A DNA stretch of 64,000 nucleotides from JAAXHF01 sp965242605 (lineage in GTDB: Bacteria > Desulfobacterota > Binatia > Bin18): NCBI GenBank assembly GCA_965242605.1, contig CBDESS010000001.1:248001-312000 (forward strand). The letters are read 5' to 3'. Below, piece after piece: positions 24,775-31,609 of the stretch. Position 1 is the first letter of the stretch. Each line of letters begins with the position of its first letter. The position numbers and the translations under genes were made by a program. Under the pieces are notes generated by a model. That model saw nothing but the letters and a program-made list of their open reading frames with translations, searched no databases and was not told the origin of the DNA.

Positions 24775-25844
24775 GTGACAGGGCTTAGGCGCGTCCTCAT
24801 CGGTAACCGCGGCGAGATTGCTATTCGCATTGCCAAAGCCGCGGCAGCCCTCGGCAGGGAATCGGTGGGCGTGTACACCCGCGTTGACGCGCTGTCGTTG
24901 CACACGCGGTTCACCACCGAAGCGCGTGAGCTGGGCAGCCACACGGCAGATGTCGTAAGTGCCTACCGCGACGCCCAAGCCCTCATCCGCACGGCCAGGG
25001 CGGCGGCCTGCGACTGTGTTCACCCGGGCTACGGGTTCTTGTCCGAGAACGCGCACTTTGCCGAGCGTTGCGCGTCCGCGGGACTCACCTTTGTCGGCCC
25101 ACCATCCCCCGCGCTGGCGCTGTGTGGAGACAAACTTCGCGCCCGCCTGCTCGCCCAATCCCTGGCCATCCCGATTGTGCCCGGCAGCACTACACCCCTG
25201 ACCTCGCCGGACGAGGCGGCAGAACTCGCGCGCGAGCTTGGCTATCCCGTTGGTCATCGCCTCGGACAGCCAGCACGCCAACGGCGGCGCGCTGACCGCG
25301 GACGGGTGCAGCAAGCTGAGGCGTCACCTCGACCTGTGCGCCGTGTTTCACCTGCCTGTCCTCAACCTGATCGACAATCCGGGCTTTGCCGTGGGTCTGG
25401 AGCACGAAATCAGCGGCACAATCCGGCGGGGCGGCGAGGGGATGGTCGCCTTCGCTCAGGTCGGTGTCCCCATCTTCACCGTGCTGATGCGGCGCAGCTT
25501 TGGCGTGGCCGGGAACAACTACGCCACACCCCGGTCACGGCCGTCGGTGCGGGTCGCCTGGCCGGCCGCGGACATGGGCGGGATTCCGCCCGAGGGCGGC
25601 ATTGAGGCCGCCTATAAGCGACAGCTGGCCGAGGCCAACGACCCCCAGGCATTTCGTGACGAACTCATGGCGCGGATCGAGGCCGCGCGCGGCCCGGTGG
25701 GGCCGTTGTCCAAGTTTCAGAATCGAGGATATGATCAACCCCAGGGACACCCGAAAACTGGTCTGCGAGTGGCTGGAGCTCGCCTACAAGCTCGTGTCAC
25801 AGCCAGCCCGGCTTGGGCCGAGGGCGTTGCAGTTCAGACCCTAG
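24775..25844 (+). pseudogene. Collapsed acyl-CoA carboxylase: biotin carboxylase start joined to carboxyltransferase end
   Basis: The first about 155 codons (GTG 24775, with GGGGGAG upstream) are the N-terminal domain of a biotin carboxylase: RRVLIGNRGEIAIRIAKAAA, CVHPGYGFLSENAHFAE, LTFVGPPSPA, PGSTTP, ELARELGYPV. At about 25245 the frame shifts and becomes the C-terminal half of a carboxyltransferase (LVIASDSQHANGGALTADG, LNLIDNPGFAVGLEHE, MRRSFGVAGNNY, PAADMGGIPPEGGIEAAY). Near 25725 a second shift is needed to reach its natural end (FRIEDMINPRDTRKLVCEWL to the TAG at 25842-25844). The ATP-binding core, biotin carrier and first half of the carboxyltransferase are missing. The parent was probably a single-chain carboxylase of over 1000 residues. 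No function expected. Confidence 0.88.
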
Positions 25845-25929
25845 CCCGGCCCGGTCAGACGCTCCCGCCCCACAGGCGAGTCCTGGTCCACCCTCAGTTC
25901 CTGCCCCCTCTGGAAAGGATGAACCCGCC

Positions 25930-27090
25930 ATGCGTCATGAGTTTGAGAGTCTGCACCAGAACGGCATTACCCAGGTCGGTTTGCCCCGCCTCGGCGACCC
26001 GTCCGTCATTCCGCTCTGGTTTGGCGAGGGTGACCTGCCCACCCCGGCCTTTATCCGCCAAGCCGCCAAAGACGCCCTCGACGCCGGCCTGACCTTCTAC
26101 AACCACCCCGCGGGACGGCCCGAGCTGCGGGCGGCCATCAAGACCTATCTCGACCGGTTGTACGCGATTGACCTTGACGTGGGCCGCATCAGCGTGCCGG
26201 GCTCAACCATGCTGGGCATCTCAATGGCGGCCCGCATGGCGCTCGGCTCCGGCGACCACGGCCTGATCGTCAGCCCCAACTGGCCCAACATTGACCGGGC
26301 GTTCCAGATGACCGGGGCGACGTTCGACTTTGTACGCCAGCGGCTTGAGCCACACGGCTGGCGGCTTGAGCTGGACGACGTGTTCGCTATGGTCCGCCCG
26401 GAGACCAGGGCACTGTTTCTCAACACGCCCTGCAACCCCACTGGCTGGGTCATGCCCGGCGACGAACAGCAAGAGTTGCTGGACTTCTGCCGGCGGCGCG
26501 GCATCGTCATCATTGCCGACGAGGTCTATCACCGCAACGTTTTTGAGGGTGAGGTGGCCCCGTCGTTTCTGTCTATTGCCACGTCAAACGACCCGCTGAT
26601 TGTGGTCAACGGCTTTTCCAAGGCGTTCGCCATGACCGGCTGGCGGCTGGGCTGGATGGTGGGGCCAGCCGGCTACGGCGAGCAGATGGCCGCCCTGTCC
26701 GAGTGCTCAAATACCGGGGCACCGCCCTTTATCCAGAGTGCCGGCATTGTCGCCCTCAGCCAGGGGGAGCCGTTTGTGCGGGAGCTGCGCGAGCGCTACC
26801 GGGCCGGCCGTGAGGCGGTCATGCGCCGGCTGGCCCCGCACCCGCGGATTGAGTTGAGCGAGCCGGCCGGGGCGTTCTATGCCTTTCCCCGCGTCCAGGG
26901 GCTGCGCTCCGGCCTGGAGTTTGTGAACGGCCTGCTGGCCGAGAAAAACGTCGGCCTCGCCCCGGGCTTTACCTTTGGGCCGGGCAACGAGTCTCATTTC
27001 CGGCTCTGCTTTGCCCAGTCCGGCCAGCGGCTCGAAACCGCCCTGGGCCGCATCCTTGACTATCTTGACACCTATGAGTTTGCCGGGTGA
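25930..27090 (+). CDS. PLP-dependent aminotransferase (class I/II)
   Basis: A 386-residue fold-type I aminotransferase. Landmarks are GLTFYNHPAGRPELRAAI, GSTMLGISMAARMAL, LFLNTPCNPTGWVM, IIADEVYHRNVFEG and the Schiff-base lysine in VNGFSKAFAMTGWRLGWMVG. The C-terminal arginine that binds the substrate carboxylate lies in ESHFRLCFAQS. ATG 25930 has GGAAAGG upstream. Substrate not assignable; aspartate, aromatic or branched-chain amino acids are all possible. It follows a dead carboxylase gene and precedes the defence island. Confidence 0.93.
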   Translation: MRHEFESLHQNGITQVGLPRLGDPSVIPLWFGEGDLPTPAFIRQAAKDALDAGLTFYNHPAGRPELRAAIKTYLDRLYAIDLDVGRISVPGSTMLGISMAARMALGSGDHGLIVSPNWPNIDRAFQMTGATFDFVRQRLEPHGWRLELDDVFAMVRPETRALFLNTPCNPTGWVMPGDEQQELLDFCRRRGIVIIADEVYHRNVFEGEVAPSFLSIATSNDPLIVVNGFSKAFAMTGWRLGWMVGPAGYGEQMAALSECSNTGAPPFIQSAGIVALSQGEPFVRELRERYRAGREAVMRRLAPHPRIELSEPAGAFYAFPRVQGLRSGLEFVNGLLAEKNVGLAPGFTFGPGNESHFRLCFAQSGQRLETALGRILDYLDTYEFAG

Positions 27091-27187
27091 GGGGGTCGGG
27101 GCCGCGCTCTGCGCATTCGGGAAGAAGGTTCTTGCTTGCCCAGGAAGCGTGGGCTACTCTCGCCGGTATCCAGGGCCGGGAGGAAGA

Positions 27188-27490
27188 ATGCAGTACACCG
27201 TTCTTGCAGAAACCGAAGAGGAAGGGGGCTTCCATGTCCGGTGCCCCGCGCTCAAGGGGTGTTACTCCCAGGAGGAGACACAGGAAGAAGCGTTGGAGAA
27301 CATCCAGGAGGCCATAGCCGCCTGTCTGGAGAGCTTACAGGACGACGGCTTACCCCTCCCGGCAGATGTGACGATCCACCATGTTGAAGCGGCGGTTTCG
27401 TATATTCGAATAGGAATGGACATACACGGAACTACCAATGACGCGCAACGTGTTTCTGAGTTTCACCATGACAGACAAGGGGCTTGTTGA
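27188..27490 (+). CDS. HicB-like protein (type II antitoxin family)
   Basis: A 100-residue protein whose first 65 residues match the HicB-like partial RNase H fold: MQYTVLAETEEEGGFHVRC, PALKGCYSQEETQEEALENI, EAIAACLESLQDDGLPLP. HicB proteins neutralise the HicA mRNA interferase, but no HicA-like gene is adjacent. The last 30 residues (IGMDIHGTTNDAQ to the end) are not typical. The stop lies 53 nt inside the following TIR-like gene, so the two are probably coupled. AGGAAGA precedes the ATG. It is either an orphan antitoxin or a regulator of the downstream TIR/HEPN pair. Confidence 0.8.
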   Translation: MQYTVLAETEEEGGFHVRCPALKGCYSQEETQEEALENIQEAIAACLESLQDDGLPLPADVTIHHVEAAVSYIRIGMDIHGTTNDAQRVSEFHHDRQGAC

Positions 27491-27914
27491 GCTCCTGCGC
27501 AGCCAGGCGGAGCGCAGACAACCGGCCCTTGTGTTTTGTGATTACTCAATCAAGGAAGCATTTGAGGACACTTGGAAGACGAATGCGGAACGCCTCATTC
27601 AAGCCTGTGGCACCACGCTGTGTTTGATCGGCAAGACGACGCATCGGAGCCAAGCCGTTGATTGGGAAGTCAGAAAAAGCGTGGCTCTCGGCAAGGGCAT
27701 TCTGGCGGTTGCCATTGATCCGACAGGGCCGATAGTGCCGCCGGCCCTTGCGGCTCTCAAGGTGAAACCCCTGCCGTGGGACATAGAGAGAATTGTAGGT
27801 GAGTTGCATGGCACCAGGACTCAACGCCGTAGAGTGAGCGATATTCGGGGAATACAATTCAGCAGCACGCACGGCGGGGCACGTTTCGCTAACCCACGGG
27901 CTGTCATAAACTGA
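27438..27914 (+). CDS. TIR-like (MTH538/ThsB-type) domain protein
   Basis: A 158-residue protein built of one alpha/beta domain resembling the MTH538 TIR-like fold (old DUF1863), found in ThsB of Thoeris. The first strand is RNVFLSFTMTD (residues 3-13), then LVFCDYSIKEAFED, ACGTTLCLIGKTTHRSQAVD, WEVRKSVALGKGILAVAIDP (about 76-95) and PPALAALKVKPLPW. The W-E-x9-GK pattern before a hydrophobic strand is typical. In defence systems such domains sense infection and cleave NAD or make cADPR-type signals; activity here is not demonstrable by eye. The ATG at 27438 is needed to keep the first strand, giving a 53-nt overlap with the HicB-like gene. An AbiJ-like gene follows after 8 nt. Local GC is lower than in flanking genes. 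Confidence 0.72.
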   Translation: MTRNVFLSFTMTDKGLVELLRSQAERRQPALVFCDYSIKEAFEDTWKTNAERLIQACGTTLCLIGKTTHRSQAVDWEVRKSVALGKGILAVAIDPTGPIVPPALAALKVKPLPWDIERIVGELHGTRTQRRRVSDIRGIQFSSTHGGARFANPRAVIN

Positions 27915-27922
27915 GCAAGACG

Positions 27923-28828
27923 ATGATATATTTCAGCGAGAAAGAAGAAGGCGAGCGTCCTCGGGATGACGAAGATGTCAATAAGCGTGCGTGGAACGGT
28001 GTGAAGGCACGCATAAGCTCTCTCGTTAAGAATGGTTCATTCGGTTCTCGCTATCCTGATACCTGTCCTGACGGCTCTGTTACAGCAGGCACCCATGAGG
28101 TTGACCTGTGGCAAGCTATGCAAGCGGAGATTCCAGAGTTGCAAGAATGCCCGTGGAACAACTCGTGGAACTCCGGAGTGCATGAAGACCTGCCGCCCAC
28201 CCTGGCTATACTCGACATGATCGAGTTTTGCTGGCGTTCCATCGGTAAACCAATCCAAGTTGGTGGTTATCATAGCTACTTCGGACACTTTCATCTGAAG
28301 TTTGACCTCGAGGCGGGCCAGAAAGAGTTTTGCCAAGATATCAACCAAATTTTTCGTCGAAACGGGCTCGCGTATCAACTCATGGATGAAGGACATATCG
28401 AGCGGCTTTTACCTCCGGTTCTTCGTGAAGAACTGACCTCCGCCCATTTCCACACCGGGGATTCAGAGCTCGACCGCATGTTGGAGACAGCGAGAAGCAA
28501 GCTCCACAATCCCGGCCCAACCACGCGCCGCGAGGCTCTGAAGGCCCTGTGGGATGCGTGGGAGCGGCTCAAGACCACGGGTAATGGCCAGGACAAGAAA
28601 ACGCAAGTGAAGAATCTTCTCGACGCGACTGCCGGGCCATCCTCTCCTCAGTTCCGCTGCATCTTGGAGCAAGAAGCCAAGGAACTCACCAGGATAGGCA
28701 ACGACCTGCTTATACGCCATTCCGAGACAACTAAGGAACCGCTCGCGAAAGACGCGCATGTCGATTACCTCTTTCACCGTCTTTTCAGCCTCATTACCGT
28801 AATTCAGAAAACTGACGGTCAGTCCTGA
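27923..28828 (+). CDS. AbiJ-like protein with C-terminal HEPN-type domain
   Basis: A 301-residue protein. The N-terminal half (MIYFSEKEEGERPRDDEDVN, KNGSFGSRYPDTCPDGS, AMQAEIPELQECPW, IEFCWRSIG) resembles the leader domain of AbiJ-type abortive-infection proteins. The C-terminal third (ELDRMLETARSKLHNPGPTT, EALKALWDAWERLKT, EAKELTRIGNDLLIRHSETT with Arg265-His266, then VDYLFHRLFSLITVI) matches the AbiJ HEPN domain, probably an RNase or toxin. Eight nucleotides separate it from the TIR-like gene. A hand count of 28021-28080 gives 48 percent GC, against 77 percent at 26761-26820 in the aminotransferase, consistent with transfer. It meets hsdS tail to tail. Confidence 0.75.
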   Translation: MIYFSEKEEGERPRDDEDVNKRAWNGVKARISSLVKNGSFGSRYPDTCPDGSVTAGTHEVDLWQAMQAEIPELQECPWNNSWNSGVHEDLPPTLAILDMIEFCWRSIGKPIQVGGYHSYFGHFHLKFDLEAGQKEFCQDINQIFRRNGLAYQLMDEGHIERLLPPVLREELTSAHFHTGDSELDRMLETARSKLHNPGPTTRREALKALWDAWERLKTTGNGQDKKTQVKNLLDATAGPSSPQFRCILEQEAKELTRIGNDLLIRHSETTKEPLAKDAHVDYLFHRLFSLITVIQKTDGQS

Positions 28829-28839
28829 GACTTTCGTTG

Positions 28840-30015
28840 CTATCGTCGTGTCAAACGACCCGAACCGGGAACAGGCGTATTTTCATCATTGAAAATCCGA
28901 TGCAGCAGCGCCGGCAGTAACGCATCGGCATCCTGGCCGGCGCTTTTCCGTATCTCCTCCATCTTGTGAACATGTCTCTGCAAGCGATCAAACCAGCGCT
29001 GTCGGTCAAGGGGCGGCACGGGAACCTGCATTGCTGCCAGAGCTTTCTGGCCAAGGGTTCGGTTCCGTTCTGCACTGCCGGGTGAAGCGGCTGCCACCTT
29101 TTCCAAGCCTTCCTTTGACTGGAGATAGAACCAGATGAATCCGGCAGTCATCAGACCCTCGACCGGAACACAAGTCAGATAACGGTGAGAACCAACGCGG
29201 TTGTGATCCTCTGGCCTAACGACTGCGAATGCTCCCTCCCAAGCCTTGATATTACTGAAGACAAGATCGCCTTCCTGGATGAGAAAGAGCTTCTGCCATG
29301 TCAGTTTTGAACCAACTAATGCTGGCTTATGAAAGGTTCCTCGCCCGAACGAACGGACACCGAGTTCGAGGTAACTCCGGGCCGGCTCAATCTCCACCGG
29401 CCGACGGACGAGCGGGGCAACCTCAGCCATTGGACGCTGCGGTGCGCCGTCAACAATCTCCCGGAAGGCGTTGGACAGCATGGCCTGGGCGTCACGCCCG
29501 GCTGTCTCAATGACCCTGCTTCGCTCTTCCACCAACCCCGCCACTTTGTCCAGCTTGGCGACAATCCGGCTTTGCTCGGCGAGGGGCGGGAGGGGAATTG
29601 TATATGTCAGTACGTCATAAGGCCGAACGGCGGCATAATTCGTGGAGCCATGCGCGTTCACCTGCTCAAAAAAATCAAGCGTTTGGCAATACCAGTGAAG
29701 AAACTTTCGCAGGAGACACCGTTCATCAATCTCAAAAAGAAAATAGTGGCTGCTGACAATCGCGCCATCAAGTTTCTCCGGGACGATCCCATACCCGCCC
29801 ATCTTGGCGTCAATCTCCGCGACAAGAAATTCTCCGGCCCGGCAAACCTGTTGTTTCTTCGTCTTGATTACGCTGCTCGGCACGCGGTCACGCAAAACGA
29901 TGCCGCGGGCAGACGTTTGAACCCGACACCTGGAGTACATTTGATCCGGCTGAATGATGACGAACTCCTTTCGGTGCCTCATTAACTCACCCAGTGGAAC
30001 GACCGGCCGCCCCAT
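28840..30015 (-). CDS. hsdS: Type I restriction system specificity subunit
   Basis: Recognises the bipartite DNA target and holds the methyltransferase and nuclease subunits. The 391 residues contain two target-recognition domains: the first about 1-150 (ending TIPLPPLAEQSRIVAKLDKV), the second about 205-355 (ending QVPVPPLDRQRWFDRLQRHV). Each is followed by a conserved helix that sets the spacing. The first recognition region (about 29560-29990) is lower in GC than hsdM (about 50 percent at 29641-29700), as expected for swapped recognition domains. It overlaps the hsdM stop by 1 nt and ends 11 nt from the AbiJ-like gene. The recognition sequence cannot be read. Confidence 0.92.
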   Translation of the reverse strand: MGRPVVPLGELMRHRKEFVIIQPDQMYSRCRVQTSARGIVLRDRVPSSVIKTKKQQVCRAGEFLVAEIDAKMGGYGIVPEKLDGAIVSSHYFLFEIDERCLLRKFLHWYCQTLDFFEQVNAHGSTNYAAVRPYDVLTYTIPLPPLAEQSRIVAKLDKVAGLVEERSRVIETAGRDAQAMLSNAFREIVDGAPQRPMAEVAPLVRRPVEIEPARSYLELGVRSFGRGTFHKPALVGSKLTWQKLFLIQEGDLVFSNIKAWEGAFAVVRPEDHNRVGSHRYLTCVPVEGLMTAGFIWFYLQSKEGLEKVAAASPGSAERNRTLGQKALAAMQVPVPPLDRQRWFDRLQRHVHKMEEIRKSAGQDADALLPALLHRIFNDENTPVPGSGRLTRR

Positions 30016-31592
30016 CAGACCCCCTCCGCCAGCGTGGCCTTGAGTTCGTCCATGATGGCCAGGATGCGCCGCTCTTTCTCAATGATGCTGTCCACAAGCT
30101 CGGCCGGTGGCCGGTGGTCCACAGTCTCGCCCGAATGGGGGTTCTTGATGTCCAGGTTACAGGCGACGGCGCGGCCCTGCTCGTCGCGCTGTATGAGCGA
30201 CCCGGCGTCTACCTTCCAGGCACGTTCGCTCTCCTGCCGATCCTTCCCCCAGGCCAGGCAGTCGGCCAACTCCTCGTACAGCAGGGGCGCGGTCTTGGAG
30301 TATTTCCGGCGGCCCGCTGGCCGGGGTTGCTCGTAGTACCAGATGGCCCGGGTCGGGCCGCCGGTGTCGAAGAAGATCAGGTTGGTGGGGATGTCGGTGT
30401 AGGGCGCAAACACACCTTGGGGCAAACGGACAACGGTGTGCAGGTTAAACCGCTCCAGCAGGTCGGCCTTGATCCGCGCCGACAGGCCGTCGCCGAACAG
30501 CGTGCCGTTGGGCACAACCACCGCGGCGCGGCCGCGGCCGGCGCGCTTCAGGCGTCGCATGATGAGCTGCAAGAACAGCAGGGCGGTCTCAGCGGTGCGC
30601 CGGTCTTCGGGGAAGTTGTTGAGGATGCCGGCCTCCTCCTCGCCACCGAACGGCGGGTTGGTCAGGATGACGTTCACCCGCTGCTCTTCGCCGATCTCGG
30701 CCAGGCGGAAGCGGAGCGAATTGCCCGGGTCAATGCGCGGGGCGTGGAGTCCGTGGAGCAGCAGGTTCATCTGGGCCAGCAGAAAGGGCAGCGACTTGGA
30801 CTCGCCGCCGTAGATGCTGCGGTCTTGCAGGACCGCTCGCCGTTCCACCGTAGCGGCCTGACGCTCCAGATGCCGGAATGCCTCAGTGAGAAAGCCGCCG
30901 GTGCCACAGGCCGGGTCAAGGACTGTTTCGCCAAGCCGCGGGTCAGTGACCTCCACCATGAAGCGGACCACCGGCCGCGGGGTGTAGAACTCGCCGGAAT
31001 CGCCGGCCGCGTCGCGCATCTCGCGTAGCAGGCTCTCGTACAGCCGGCCCAGGGTATGAATCTCGTCGGACGAGTCAAAGTGAATCCCGTCCACCAGGTT
31101 GATCACATCGCGCAGCAGATAGCCGCTCTCCATCCGGTTGGTAAAACGCCGGAACACGGTAGCGATGACGTCGCGCCGCTCGCCTTGCCTTTTGCCTTGG
31201 TCGGTGTCGCCGCGCAAACCCTGGAGATAGGCGAACAGGCCGGGACCGGGGCCGCTGTTGGGCCGCGGCGTCTGCTCCGCGGCCAGGAACGTAAGCAGGT
31301 CGGGGCCGCTGATGCCGTCGGCCCGCGCCGCCCAGTCCCGCCAGCGGTAGGGCGGTTCAATGAGCGGCCGGTAATCCTGGCCGGCCAGCTCGGCCCGCGC
31401 CTGCTCAATCCGCTCCAGGTCGTCCAGAAACTTGAGGAACATGACCCAGGTCAGCATGGGCAGTCGGTCCAGGTCGCCGTTCAGCCCCTTGTCCTTGCGC
31501 ATGATCTTGCGTGCCGACTTGATGATGCCGTCGAGCCGCTGGGCGGTGGTCAGCGGTGTGGCCGCGGCTTTTTTGCGGGGGGGTGTGGTCAC
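30015..31592 (-). CDS. hsdM: Type I restriction system N6-adenine methyltransferase
   Basis: A 525-residue modification subunit. The helical N-terminal HsdM_N domain (LDGIIKSARKIMRKDKGLNG, LPMLTWVMFLKFLDDLE) covers about residues 12-150. The catalytic domain has DPACGTGGFLTEAFRH (S-adenosylmethionine motif I, near 227) and NPPFGG (motif IV, near 310). GEFYTPRPVVRFMVEV precedes motif I as usual. Methylates adenine on both strands of the HsdS target, protecting host DNA. It lies between hsdR (17-nt gap) and hsdS (1-nt overlap). Confidence 0.96.
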   Translation of the reverse strand: MTTPPRKKAAATPLTTAQRLDGIIKSARKIMRKDKGLNGDLDRLPMLTWVMFLKFLDDLERIEQARAELAGQDYRPLIEPPYRWRDWAARADGISGPDLLTFLAAEQTPRPNSGPGPGLFAYLQGLRGDTDQGKRQGERRDVIATVFRRFTNRMESGYLLRDVINLVDGIHFDSSDEIHTLGRLYESLLREMRDAAGDSGEFYTPRPVVRFMVEVTDPRLGETVLDPACGTGGFLTEAFRHLERQAATVERRAVLQDRSIYGGESKSLPFLLAQMNLLLHGLHAPRIDPGNSLRFRLAEIGEEQRVNVILTNPPFGGEEEAGILNNFPEDRRTAETALLFLQLIMRRLKRAGRGRAAVVVPNGTLFGDGLSARIKADLLERFNLHTVVRLPQGVFAPYTDIPTNLIFFDTGGPTRAIWYYEQPRPAGRRKYSKTAPLLYEELADCLAWGKDRQESERAWKVDAGSLIQRDEQGRAVACNLDIKNPHSGETVDHRPPAELVDSIIEKERRILAIMDELKATLAEGV

Positions 31593-31609
31593 TGCTTCTC
31601 CTCCCTGGC

